DNA of 64,000 nt from assembly GCA_001414345.1 (NCBI GenBank), contig LLCB01000390.1, positions 28,453 to 92,452 on the forward strand, in the 5' to 3' direction. A model generated the notes under the pieces. That model was not told where the DNA came from and did not search any database. It worked only from the letters and a program-made list of their open reading frames with translations. This document shows, in pieces, positions 37,265 through 48,152 of this stretch (the stretch's first letter is position 1; every line of letters begins with the position of its first letter). Both the position numbers and the translations under genes were made by a program. This stretch comes from Hymenoscyphus infarciens (Eukaryota > Ascomycota > Leotiomycetes > Helotiales > Helotiaceae).

Positions 37265-38215
37265 CTTTGCACTAGGATATAAAGACTCAACACCTGTACG
37301 CGGTACATCCTACGAACCTACAGCTCTTTAAGAGTCTACAGAGCTAAGTTTGAGTTATAGGGAGTTATAGTAGTAGGAGAAGAGAGAGAGAGAGAGAGGA
37401 TTAAAGGCCTTAGTACGAAAATTTTTCACTAACCGACTAACCGAATACACTATATACTACTCTATTATAACTAGCTATCCTCTTATATATAGCTTACTAA
37501 ACACTCTACTAAAGGTTCTTTAATAGAGTTATATACCTCTTAATTAAATCGGTTATATCTTAGTCGAAGAGGCGCTATACTTTCTTATTAGAGCTTAAGA
37601 GATAAAATAAAACCTCTAAAGAGCGCTTTATAAGAGTCGACCTCTAGAATAAGACTATAACAAGGAGAGGTAGAAATAGGTTATATACTACGGTTATAGA
37701 GGTAAGAGTAAAGAAAGGTAGAACTTAGAGAAGAGTACCTAGACTAGATCGATACTACGTAGAGACTTCGAATCAGATATAGTAAGCATACCTCTCTATA
37801 AAATGTCGTTTAAATTCTTATAGAAGAGACGGTTAAAGTATTAGTAGCTTATAAGTTAAGGAGATCTATATACGCTTAGAGTAAAGAGAACTAGATAGAA
37901 GGTATATACTTACTATAACTCTAGATAGAACCTCTCCGCAAGAGTTATTAGTTACTAAGTAGAAGAGATTAGCTAGCTAAGGTTTTTACGTTTTTCCTTA
38001 GCTTCGAAGTATAAACCGAACTAAATGCTTCTATTAAGAGAAGTAGTCGAATAACAGTTAATTTAGTTAATCTATAAGGAAGGCACGTCTAGATAAGAGA
38101 GAAAGCTATAGTAGTTCTACTATAAAGTCGTAGATAAAGCTATAGGACGTCTTATATAGCTAGCCCTTTAAATAGGGCCGTAGAATAAGCTACATAGGAC
38201 AATAAACTAAGATTC
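37265..38215 (-). mobile_element. RIP-degraded retroelement relic, type uncertain
   Basis: AT-rich, CA/TG-poor and stop-ridden. Minus-strand reading gives weak phrases (YDFIVELP, YRLTK, REVCLL) that might be a decayed Ty3/gypsy integrase, but their spacing fits poorly. The poly(T) on its left argues for a non-LTR element instead. Contains a short GA microsatellite at about 37380-37399. I cannot assign a family. Confidence 0.45.
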
Positions 38216-38343
38216 CAAAAAAACTAGGATTGAGGATGAGGATGGAGTTTAGGGGGTCTGGTCTTGTAGGCAATGATGGATTTATTTATATGTTCTACTA
38301 AAGCTCCTTCTGTGGGAGTTGATAGAGTTGGTGTGAGGGTGAG

Positions 38344-38408
38344 TTTTGTGAGGTTGTTTTGTGAGGTTGTTTTGTGAGGTTGTTTTGTGAGGTTGTTTTG
38401 TGAGGTTG
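38344..38408. repeat. 13-bp minisatellite, five perfect copies
   Basis: TTTTGTGAGGTTG repeats five times without a mismatch in a G-rich segment (about 38220-38700) that shows no RIP signature although AT-rich relics lie on both sides. Confidence 0.95.
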
Positions 38409-38519
38409 CGGGTTTGAAATTAGGGTGTCGGAGTTGAAAGAGGGTTGGGAGTTGATGGGGGTTTTTGATATGGTGATGGATGTGGTAGGTGACCTTCTAT
38501 TTCTCTGCGAGGTTGCGAG

Positions 38520-38675
38520 TAAGCTGTGAGTTAGCTGTGGGTTAGTTGTGAGTTAGCTGTGGGTAAGCTATGAGTTACTTTGCGGGTAAGCTATGAGTTA
38601 GCCGTGTATAAACTCTCTATTGATTTACGAGTAAGCTGCGGGTTACTAGTGAGTAAGCTAAGAGTTAGCTGTGAG
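38520..38675. repeat. 11-bp degenerate minisatellite
   Basis: A dozen or so variants of TTAGCTGTGAG / TAAGCTGTGGG, some separated by short spacers. Units share the core GTGAG with the neighbouring 13-bp array. Confidence 0.85.
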
Positions 38676-38699
38676 TAAGGTGCTATATCTTTAGCGAGT

Positions 38700-39389
38700 A
38701 AGCTATTATTTGATTTATAAGTAGAGCCATAGGTTACTTACCACGAGTAATCGATAAGTAATCTAATAATATCTAGCTACCTTATAACTATAAGAAGAAG
38801 AAAACCAAAAAAGATAAGTAATAACTAGCTATAACTTTTTAGATATCTTACGCTATAAAGTAGCGTTGAGAAAAAGTAGTTAATAATACTATATCTCTCT
38901 ATAAATTTAATAAAGTGTTTTACGAAAGAGGAGAGAGAAGTCGGTATTAAAGAAAGAGTTAGTAGATAAACCTGAGTAGTTAACTATAGAACTCTTATTT
39001 ACTTAAGAAGTACTAGGAAGCTTTTCTTAACGCCTATTTAGCTTATATATTTTCCTACTTTTCTAAGATATATATAACTACTAAAGAAAATAAAGTAATA
39101 TATATATTATAATATATATATAAACGTTTTACTAGTATATATTATTATAGTACGTACTTTTAACTTTTCCTTTCTTATAGTATATAGTAAGATAGATACT
39201 AAGATAATAGACTATTAAAATCTAAGAATATTATCTTTATATCTTCAACTATAATCTAGATATATATTATCTTAAAACTCTACTACTTCTCTAACTATAA
39301 GTACTAGTACTAGTCTAATCCCGGCATTCTACTAGTATCTATAGCTATAGTAACATATATATAATAAGCGAGATAGTAATTAAATATAT
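38700..39389. other. RIP-degraded AT-rich DNA
   Basis: Stop-ridden, CA/TG-poor sequence between the minisatellites and the Mutator-like MITE. No element family is recognisable. Confidence 0.6.
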
Positions 39390-39398
39390 TTATTAAAA

Positions 39399-40017
39399 CG
39401 GCAATTGAATAATTTACTCTCTAATTAATCTAAAAGGACTATTTTGCTCTCTAATTAATTTAAAAGAACTAATTTACCTCTCTTACTAAAAGAGAGGTAT
39501 TTAGGTTAGAAAAGAGAGATATTCTAGTTAGTAATTATTTACTGTTTTCCGTATATATTTAGATCTAAATTTTAGTAAATGAAAGCTTATACGTTAAGAT
39601 AGTAGAACTTAATCGCTTAACTATTATACTAGCTATTTACTACTACTACTAATATACTAGCACTCTAGTTTATTAAGAGAAAGCGCCTCTAAGAGGACCG
39701 GGTTACTATAAGGAGGCACGCGAAAGAGTATCTTATCTATAGCGTACGTAAAGCTAATAGTTAGAGTAAGAGTAAGAGACTATTACGAATAAAGCTATTA
39801 CGAAGTAGCTTACGAAGTAGGAAGTAGATAGTATATAAGTAGGTTAATTTATTATATTCATTGTTTTTTTAGTATATTAATATAACGAAACTAATAAATA
39901 ATAGAAATATTTAGCTGACTAGAATATCTCTCTTTTCTAACCTAAATACCTCTCTTTTAGTAAGAAGAGTAAATTAGTTCTTTTGAATTAATTAGAGAGT
40001 AAATTAGTTAATTACCG
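39399..40017. mobile_element. Non-autonomous Mutator-like MITE, 619 bp
   Basis: Long terminal inverted repeats: the left arm covers 39399-39531 and the right arm 39915-40017, both starting CGG[C/T]AATT and sharing the blocks AATTTACTCTCTAATTAAT and AGAGAGGTATTTAGGTTAG. The left arm is about 30 bp longer because one segment is duplicated inside it. The ends are flanked by identical 9-bp TTATTAAAA (39390-39398 and 40018-40026). Long TIRs plus a 9-bp duplication are the usual signature of Mutator-like elements. The 380-bp interior has no coding capacity. Confidence 0.75.
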
Positions 40018-40139
40018 TTATTAAAAAGCTATAATATAATTATAAATATTCGAGTACTCTTAGGCTATATACTCGTATATAAATCTTATATATTTATAAT
40101 AAACTATATCTATATAGATATACTAAGTTAGCTCTTAGC

Positions 40140-41420
40140 ATTTCTCGTCGTTAGATAAGAGATAAAACACTTTATAAGAAAGGTTAATATCTGAATCTCT
40201 TTCAAAGATTCCTAATTTAGTATTAGATCTCTAACCTCTCTTATTCTTCTTCTCTAGCTCTAAAGACAAATCTATCCTCTTTGCTTATCTACCTTCCGAG
40301 GCTTTGTTAATAGTGTCTAAGCTCTTGCTCTTCTATCCCAGCTCAAGTTCGACTTCTTTTAACTTTTCCTGTGCCTTTTCTTATAGTTACCTATTTGTAA
40401 AGTCGTGTAATCTAGTTACAGCTATCTAAATTTTAGGACCATCCTCCGCAATTGTGTCGCAACAATTACCTCTCTAAGCTCGATCCGGAGACCTTCCTTT
40501 TCTACTACAATCGTAGAAAACTTCTAGATAGCGTCGGGGTATTGAATCAGTGTAGGGAATACGTATAGTTTTTAAAGAACTAACTGTACTAACTTGCTAT
40601 ATAGTTAGTTTTTTACTTAGATTTGAAGTACTTGTCTAAAACTATAGTTAGTACAAATTTATATAGTAAAACTACGTAGTTTTATAAACTAAGGAGCTTT
40701 TTAATAAAATATATAATAATTTTGTAGTTTTGGCTAGATTTCTAGAAACAGATGAGTTTAAAGGAGCCTAGAAAAGGGGAAAACTAAGCTCTTTTAGGCT
40801 ATATTTTGGCATTTTCTAGGCTTTCTATTAGCTAGGCCCTTACCACCTATCTTATGATAAACTTTAGATTACCGATCATTGGAACTATCTTAGTATACTC
40901 TTAATAAACGCTCTCATATACCTAAAGTCTTAGTTTAGTTTACTTGATATAAAAGATATAGTAATAAAGGTTAAAAGAGAGATTAGAGTATTAGAGAGGA
41001 AGGTGGACGAGAGAATTATAAGAGAGGTTAATACTTTAGTTACTACTAAAGAGCTACTTTTAGGTTAAAAAAAGTAGCTCTTTTTACCTACAGTTTTTAA
41101 AACTACGATAGTTTATATAGTTAGTTTTATTATTAATATTACTTAGTTCTACTAACAGTACTAAAACCGCAGTATAGTATAGGTAGTATATTCAAAACTG
41201 GACGAAAACTACGAAAACTGTACTATTCCCTACACTGTATTGAATGCTCGCTTTGAGTATCTTTCCACTTTGCTAAGAGCGGTTCAGATTAGACATCTTG
41301 AGAGAGTTTTGAAGTTCTCAAGATATCTTTGAAGATGGTTCTGTTACGGTAGTAGGATTAGGGTGGCGCGAAATTTCACTTTTGTTTTTCTTGTCCCCGG
41401 GCGAGAAAATTCTGAACTCA
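40140..41420 (-). pseudogene. Decayed coiled-coil gene split by a hAT-like MITE
   Basis: The minus strand reads a charged, helix-like stretch at about 40450-40270: TRLHDFTNR, EKAQEKLKEVELELG and KSKSLDTINKASEGR in one frame, interrupted only by TAG codons that would be CAG (Gln) before C-to-T change. A second stretch just upstream (VVEKEGLRIELREVIVAT) is in another frame. The relic continues beyond the MITE inserted at 40548-41237. No conserved domain is recognised. This looks like a host-type gene mildly hit by RIP rather than a transposon, but that is inference. Confidence 0.4.
40548..41237. mobile_element. hAT-like MITE, 690 bp, with 8-bp target duplication
   Basis: Both ends carry CAGTGTAGGGAATA as terminal inverted repeats (14 bp perfect, then imperfect). 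Identical TATTGAAT duplications flank it at 40540-40547 and 41238-41245. Eight-bp duplication and a CAGTG start are typical of hAT elements. The interior is AT-rich and non-coding. Confidence 0.88.
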
Positions 41421-42221
41421 CGGTAGGTAGGAACTGTGTGATGAGAACAACTAGCGTCGACACCTTTCCTCTAGAGGGCGCTCCTAAGCGAGTCGCGTTT
41501 CTATAAAATACCAAAGCACTTTCTCAAAATTACAAGAGGCTGAGTTCACTTGCTTGGAGAATCGAAAAGAGCTGGGTTGAGTTAAGCGAGACGAATGTCT
41601 TAAACAGGGGAAAGAAACTCTGTATATTACCTATGTAAGAGGAAGAGTATTCTGCTTGGATTTACTTGAGCGAGATTAGAACCTAGGAGATGATGTTGTT
41701 ACTGAATATTGAATACCCTACTATCTCAACTTTTGCGGACTGGGAAGGCCTTTTCCGTCGAGTCCTTCTGACTCACCAGGGGGTGTATTCGTACTCGTGA
41801 GAATATGCTAGAAACACTAAATTACAAAAACAAATGCTTCAACCCCTCTTTGAAATAAGCTGCTACCCACATTAATGAATTCTACGCCTAGTCAACCTTT
41901 CCTTAATCGTTTTAGGAACTTATTTTCTGTGTTTTGGTGTTGGGAAGCACGAAGCATATCCTCACAAACGAGTACATCCCCTGGTTCAAATCGCGAGTCC
42001 ACCACAATCACAAGTCACATTTCATAGCGATTTGGAGAGCAAAGGTTCAGTTTTTTTTAGTTTTGGTGGTCATAGCTATGTAGATTATCCCATTACAAGA
42101 ATAACAAATCCACAGCAGGAATTCCCAGAGCTAAATCGCATGCAAGTATTTTTTCCCGCACGCCCAGCCAACTGATCCTCCCTCAACAATTCAAAGAACT
42201 CCGCTTGACAAAAGAACCAAT
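41246..42221. other. Intergenic region downstream of the uS3 gene
   Basis: The first 180 bp probably belong to the decayed coiled-coil gene. The rest has normal composition and holds no supported gene or RNA. Confidence 0.5.
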
Positions 42222-43228
42222 CTATTGCTCCTCAGCCACGGCGCCCTCCTCACCACCTTGCTCTGCGCTACGTTGTGCATCGGCAGCTGCCTGTGCAGCC
42301 GCAGCCTTCGCACCGTAATCCTGGCTCATTGGTTGAACAACGCTTTGCTCCTCCTTTGGCTCAATAACTGTAACACTGTCTGGAAGAGTCTTTGTTGGTC
42401 CGTTCTTGCCCTCGGGGTCTGATCCTCTCATGATCTTGACCTTGATACCGAGAACACCCTGTCTGAGGAGAACGTGACGGGTTGCTGAATCGATGAAATC
42501 CTTTGCTGGTTGACCGGAGTGAATCATGAATCCATCGGTGAACTTCATGGACTTGGCACGAGCAGCACGTAATTTTCCAGAAACGACAACCTCACATCCC
42601 TTAGCACCAGACTCCATGATGAATCGGAGAACACCATAGCATGCTCTTCGGACGGCGAGACCGTTGAGGAGCTTGTATCGGAGGGACTCGCATTGTGCGA
42701 CGGCGGAGAGACCACGGTTTTGGACCTTGGCGGCGTATAGGGAGACGGAGTTTTCTGGGAATTTGAATCGCTTTTGGATGAGGGAGGTCAACTCGCGAAT
42801 GCGTCGTCCTTGCTCGCCCAAAACCTCTTGTGTGTGTGTAGCTCGAATGATGATGTCGGTGACCTTCTGCGAGTTAGCATGGTATTTCTGGTCGCGGGGT
42901 GTATTTCGAGATTCGTACAGTTGGTGTGACTCTGACTTCGACACCTGAGTATCCCTCCTCAGCCAACTCGCGCTGGAAGAACTCGTTCAACTCAGCGTAG
43001 AAGACACCTGAATAATATTAGATTAAGTCGATTTGTAGAAGACCGGGAAACTCGCCATCTGCAACGAACTTGCGGCGCTTTGAGCTATTTTCAATCAGTC
43101 AGGATCCCAAAAGACGGCCAAGTGAGATTTTCGCGGCGAGAAAGTTGGAGGGGTCGCAATAATGATGCGACTGGGGTTTTTGGATTGAAAATGACTTACA
43201 TAGCGGTACCTGGGACTCCGGAAGCCAT
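42222..43228 (-). CDS. RPS3: 40S ribosomal protein uS3 (S3)
   Basis: Four exons on the minus strand (43228-43200, 43084-43056, 43007-42919, 42866-42222) join in phase to 263 residues, the usual length. The protein starts [20 protein letters not shown], continues [20 protein letters not shown] and VEVRVTPT, then the KH domain with [20 protein letters not shown], and ends in an acidic, Ala-rich tail. uS3 lines the mRNA entry tunnel and has roles in DNA damage in some organisms. Intron 2 (43055-43008) needs a GC donor (G|GCGAGT) to keep the conserved ADGVFYAEL junction; no GT donor gives both the right phase and a workable intron length. The ATG is in the first exon, with a 115-nt first intron. 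Confidence 0.95.
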
Positions 43229-44476
43229 GATGACTGTTGTGATGCGGGATCGAACTCTGGTGAGAAGAGTTCAATTAGTTGTTGTCGACGAAGTTCAGTT
43301 TAGGGCTTGGAGGTCAATCGCCGTGTTTTTAGAATTCCACCCATTGTGCCGCCCGGTGCCCCAGAGTGTGGCTCGCTAACGATAAGAGACACGTGACTAC
43401 CAGCCCCTGCAAGTCTTTCCTTCCCCTTCTAAAGCGGCCATCATAAGTAGTACTAGTAGTCACCTTAAGATAGATAGGGAAATTAATCCAAGATAAAAGT
43501 TGAGAGAGTTGAAAAGAGCCAAAAGCTCCTTTTCTCTACACGGAGGAAAGAATAGATAATAGTTTCAGGTTGCTTTTCTAAAACTCTGCACTCAATATAA
43601 AATATAGAAAACCTCTATAGCTTTAGCCAGATTCAGTTCCAGTCAGCAGAACTAACGTCTTGAAGGTACCTGGGGTAACCGAGGCACTATCTACACTTTT
43701 TCTTGAGAAGGTAGTTTGATCAGTCTAACTGAAAGTTTTCAGATGATAGAGGAAGCTTTTATGATTACAAGAAGTTCCCTGACTTGAAGTCAAGTAAGAG
43801 CTGAGGAGTTCTTTAGGAATTATCGGAGTTTGTGAACGTCTTTTCTTCTTTGAAAATACGAGGATTGCTCTCCAACAGCTACTTTACTTACAACAAGTGT
43901 TTAAAGGGGCCTCAAACAAGTATAATTTTTCTTCGAGAAGGCAAAAAAAATAATCAGAAATTGGTTTCTTGGAACAACCGTTACAGTTGTGAGCAGAGTA
44001 GATTTCTAAGTCACTATCAAGTAAGTTCATTTTCCACCCCGCACTTCACTGCTTCGAATCCATGCAAGTTGTATCAACTTACTTGATTGTAGTGAAAGTC
44101 TATGTTTTAACAATAAAATAAAACACTGCCACTATTTTGAGGGACTATTTCATAATCCACCATCGAATTTCATCTATCAAAGTCTATTCGTTCAATCGTT
44201 GAGGGGAGGTAGGTGTACTGCCCAAATGGCCAATCGGGGAAACGTGATTGCGGCCCGACAGGATCGTCAATGTGGATTTACGGATCAGTTGCTCTCTGAA
44301 TGGACTCGACGACAACTTCACTGCCCAACAGAAAACAAACACGCAAACAAGGAATATATGGGTTGTTAGTCATTCCTTGATCTCCCAAAGCTCCCATCTT
44401 CTACCCTCCTCCATGTCATGAACATACAACCCTACATCCTAGATTTGAGCGTGCCCCGTCAGCAGGCCAAGTCAAC
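43229..44476. other. Divergent intergenic region between uS3 and myotubularin genes
   Basis: 1.25 kb without supported genes. The part next to 43228 should hold the ribosomal-protein promoter; ORFs there are shadows. AT-rich stretches occur around 43450-44160. Confidence 0.5.
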
Positions 44477-46936
44477 ATGGCAGACAAACTCAAGATAGCC
44501 AAAGTCAGTCCTCCAGAGTATCCAGACTTCAGAGGGCTAAAGCAGTATATTCAGGTGGAGGACGTCAAGTTTTTGGCTTCAGGAGAGACGCGGATCGCTA
44601 CACTACACCTTACAGCTCATCATCTCGTCCTCGTCGAAAACCCCCCGCATCCACCCCTCGGAAGTACCTCGAAAAAGCCACCGAGAGCAATAGAGATATG
44701 GATGCCATGTGCCTCGATAGCATTATGTACCTTTCGACCAACTCCGCCGAGCTCCGGCCATCAATCCTCTATAAGACTACGGACGCGCGATTTCAAGTTT
44801 CTGACCTTGAACTTCCACGACGACCGGCAGGCGAGGGATACATATGATACTTTGCGCAACTGTACATGCAAGTTGGGGGGCATCGACAAACTCTACGCCT
44901 TTATATATAAACCGCCGCCACAAGAGAAGGATATTAATGGATGGGAGATATACGACCCCAAGGCTGAATTTAGACGACAGGGCATAAGTGAGAAAGGAGC
45001 AGACAAAGGTTGGAGAATATCCAAACTCAACTCCGATTACAACTTCTCCCCGACATACCCAGCTATTCTTGCAGTTCCAACTACCATTTCAGACAATGTC
45101 TTGAACTATGCCGCCAAATACCGCTCCAGAGAACGAATCCCGGCATTGACCTATTTACACCCAGTGAACAACTGCGCGATTACGAGGAGCTCACAACCAA
45201 GAGCGGGCCGAGTAGGGAAGAACCGAAGTATTCAAGATGAGAAGCTTGTAAGCGCATGCTTCTCGGCCACTGCTGCACTTGTCGACAAAGATGTCAATCT
45301 TTCCGCACCCATATCCAGAGCGAGCCCGTCCTCGAGTCAGGTCGACCTTGACCTTCCAAGCCAAGATGGTGAAGTTTCCGAGACAGAGCGCCTAGAGGAT
45401 GAATTGATATCCGCTGCATCAAATATCGAAGTGGTGGATAAACCACATGTTTATGGTGCCCAACAAAGAAATATGATTGTTGACGCAAGACCTCTGGTCA
45501 ATGCAGCGGCTATGCAAGTGGCCCAAGGACTTGGTTCAGAGAACATGGAGTACTACAACTTTGCAACAAAGGCATATTTGGGGATTGCCAATATCCATGT
45601 TATGCGGAAATCGTTGAATGATGTGGTTGAAGCAATCAAGGATTCCGATATCTCTAAATTACCGCCAAATCGAGATTTACTTGTAAAGAGTGGTTGGCTA
45701 AAGCACATTACTGGTTTACTTGATGGATCGGCTCTGATCGCTCGCCAAGTTGGGATTCAGCATTCTCACGTTTTGATTCATTGCTCCGATGGATGGGATC
45801 GCACAAGTCAACTTAGTGCACTGGCCCAGCTAATGTTGGACCCGTACTATAGAACAATCGAAGGTTTTATTGTTTTAGTTGAGAAGGATTTCTTGTCCTT
45901 CGGACATATGTTCCAGCTTCGATCGGGATTTTTGAACAGCGAAAAGTGGTTCAAGACACAAAATGACGCCCTCGCTGGTTCCGCGATACAGCCAACTGGC
46001 AGCGGAAATGGAGGTGATACTATAGAAAAGGGTTTCTTGGCTGCTTCTTCTGCCACGAAACGATTCTTCAACAACATCTCAAACTCAAACTCAAGTCTAG
46101 ATCCTGATTCGGACGCTGAAAACCTTTCTATCGCAGACACAATATCATCCGCAAAAATTGATGGCTCTTCTAAGAAGGAAGCTACAGATCCTGGCAATAT
46201 CAGTCCCGTCTTCCACCAATTCCTAGATGCAACATTCCAACTTCTCCACCAACATCCAACACGATTCGAGTTCAACGAGCGATTCCTTAGACGTCTCCTT
46301 TACCACCTCTACTCTTGCCAATATGGTACTTTCCTCTACAACAACGAGAAATCCCGTCTCGATGCTAGAGTCCAAGACCGTACAAACAGTGTATGGGGAT
46401 ACTTCCTCGCTCAAAAAGCCGGATTCACGAATCCCAACTATGATGGTGGTGAAATTGATGACCACGTCAAAGGGAAGGAACGTCTCATCTTCCCCCACCC
46501 CACCAAAGTCCGCTGGTGGAACGAAGTCTTCAATCGAACAGATTCAGAAATGAACGGACCCAGCATCGCAGCTACCGAGAAATATCTCGGTAGCGAGAAC
46601 TCTCCCGGGAGGGTAGCGAGAAGTCCCAGTCCGCAACCAGGAACCGGTGTACTTGCCGGTGTTGAAACTGCACATGTTGCTCTTACTGTTAATCGCAGCC
46701 CTAGTCCAAGCCGAAATGCTACAAGTTCTCCTTCTCCTTCTAACGGTGAGACGCTACCTCCTGCATTGGCAAATAGCTATGCGACGTTGAAAAGCGGGAT
46801 CGCGGGCTTGGGAATTGGGAATGTGATGGGGGGTCGGATGGCTAGTGGGAGTGCTCCTTCTGGGAGTAGTGCGAGGAGTGCAAGTCCTGCTAATGGAGCT
46901 AGTAAGGTTCAGCAGATGGAAGTTGAGATGCAGTGA
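44477..46936 (+). CDS. YMR1: Myotubularin-family phosphoinositide 3-phosphatase
   Basis: A single exon of 819 codons. The N-terminal PH-GRAM region (about residues 15-130) precedes the myotubularin phosphatase core. The P-loop is HCSDGWDRTSQ with catalytic Cys at about residue 436 and Arg at 442, so the enzyme looks active rather than one of the dead pseudophosphatases. NAAAMQVAQGLGSENMEYY and YRTIEGFIVLVEKDFLSFGH are further family blocks. The C-terminal 130 residues are Ser/Pro-rich repeats of RSPSP type and probably disordered. The family removes the 3-phosphate from PI3P and PI(3,5)P2 on endosomes and vacuoles, affecting autophagy and trafficking. No introns is unusual beside its multi-exon neighbours. 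Confidence 0.94.
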   Translation: MADKLKIAKVSPPEYPDFRGLKQYIQVEDVKFLASGETRIATLHLTAHHLVLVENPPHPPLGSTSKKPPRAIEIWMPCASIALCTFRPTPPSSGHQSSIRLRTRDFKFLTLNFHDDRQARDTYDTLRNCTCKLGGIDKLYAFIYKPPPQEKDINGWEIYDPKAEFRRQGISEKGADKGWRISKLNSDYNFSPTYPAILAVPTTISDNVLNYAAKYRSRERIPALTYLHPVNNCAITRSSQPRAGRVGKNRSIQDEKLVSACFSATAALVDKDVNLSAPISRASPSSSQVDLDLPSQDGEVSETERLEDELISAASNIEVVDKPHVYGAQQRNMIVDARPLVNAAAMQVAQGLGSENMEYYNFATKAYLGIANIHVMRKSLNDVVEAIKDSDISKLPPNRDLLVKSGWLKHITGLLDGSALIARQVGIQHSHVLIHCSDGWDRTSQLSALAQLMLDPYYRTIEGFIVLVEKDFLSFGHMFQLRSGFLNSEKWFKTQNDALAGSAIQPTGSGNGGDTIEKGFLAASSATKRFFNNISNSNSSLDPDSDAENLSIADTISSAKIDGSSKKEATDPGNISPVFHQFLDATFQLLHQHPTRFEFNERFLRRLLYHLYSCQYGTFLYNNEKSRLDARVQDRTNSVWGYFLAQKAGFTNPNYDGGEIDDHVKGKERLIFPHPTKVRWWNEVFNRTDSEMNGPSIAATEKYLGSENSPGRVARSPSPQPGTGVLAGVETAHVALTVNRSPSPSRNATSSPSPSNGETLPPALANSYATLKSGIAGLGIGNVMGGRMASGSAPSGSSARSASPANGASKVQQMEVEMQ

Positions 46937-48152
46937 GATTTTTGATCATGGCGTTTGCACTTCGAAATATGGCTTTGCTGGCTTGGTGGCTTGATTGGTC
47001 GGGAGGCTGGGTACTTGAACAGAGGACAAGCGGAATAGGGATGAACGGCGTTGGGAGGAGAGGGTCTTTTTTTGATTTACCTTTCAGTATAGGTATGATC
47101 TTACTGATGGTGGGGATAGGCGGGGACTGCATTCTTAGGTAGCTATAGCATTGTAGGCGCGTGGCGTTGGGATTAGGGATGGTGGCAGGTGAGGTGAGAT
47201 GATGAAGCGCCACTTGGCTTCATAACCCATAGGTAGCGAGATAGGGATACGGAAGAAACAATTCAACCTTCTGCCATTCGTTGTTAGTCTTTTATTTTGT
47301 GAAAGTTCGCTAAAGCGTGGCAAGTTGGTGGAAAAAGGGCTTTGTAACCTCCTGTCGTAAGAGTCTCTGTCATCGTTCTTTGTACACCCTAAAAAATATA
47401 TCATTTTAAAAGTTCAGTATAATATAGTGAAATAAATAAACTTACAAAAAGAGTTCCCTTAATAGATTTCCATTAACTCCAATCATCACCTACTACTAAG
47501 TTGGTTCAAATTAATTGTTTTATGCGCTCTAGAAGAGTGTCCCTTGATTATTTATTGTTCAGGTGTACAAGCAACTTGGGGAGGGACTCTTACGTCATAC
47601 GTGCGAAAGACTCGAGTATTAACAATAGTCCAAATTAACATGGTACAGTATATATATTACATGCGAACCTGCCGCAATCTCAATCTAAAAGAAGATTAAA
47701 AGAAGATCAAAATTGTTGTTCTAGAAGGTTAACCTGAATTAAAAAGTTGGTTTTTGCAGCCTTGTTGATACTTTGAACACGTGCTTCGGAACTTGAAAGC
47801 AGTAAGCTGCATTGCAAAATGCATGTTCTCTATATGGGATTTTGGGCATAATTACCATAGAGGCGAGGGCTAGGTTCAAGGTGTCAAGGACGGCGGAGGA
47901 GACGATACATATCGGCTTGCGACTGATCACCATACGAAGTGAGAGCGAGGAGCCAAATGAGTCCAAAGATATTCGTTCATTTATACACACAAAACACGCG
48001 CTAATCTGATTCACAATAAACAATTGGACAATGCTGCTGGTATTCTTCTGCTCCTTTCTAGAACAAACAAGGTGAGTGGCCCGTGGTATTGTATAACCTA
48101 AAGCCTGAAAAAGAGTTTTGTTTTTTTCCTTTCATCCAGGGGCAATATTTAT
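46937..48152. other. Convergent intergenic region
   Basis: 1.2 kb between the stops of the myotubularin and PP2A-A genes. ORFs of 60-104 codons overlap on both strands and lack domains. I see no repeats of note. Confidence 0.5.

Noticed and set aside
37015..37308. Poly-Phe and poly-Lys ORFs
   Set aside because: Translation of the poly(T) tract.
37650..38150. Ty3/gypsy integrase on the minus strand
   Set aside because: Phrases such as YDFIVELP and YRLTK are suggestive, but spacing and frames do not fit well enough for a firm call.
38344..38675. Tandem repeats considered as a CRISPR array
   Set aside because: Eukaryotic context, units of 11-13 bp with no unique spacers; these are minisatellites.
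41981..41992. GGTTCAAATC, like a tRNA B box
   Set aside because: No A box at the right distance and no cloverleaf pairing could be drawn.
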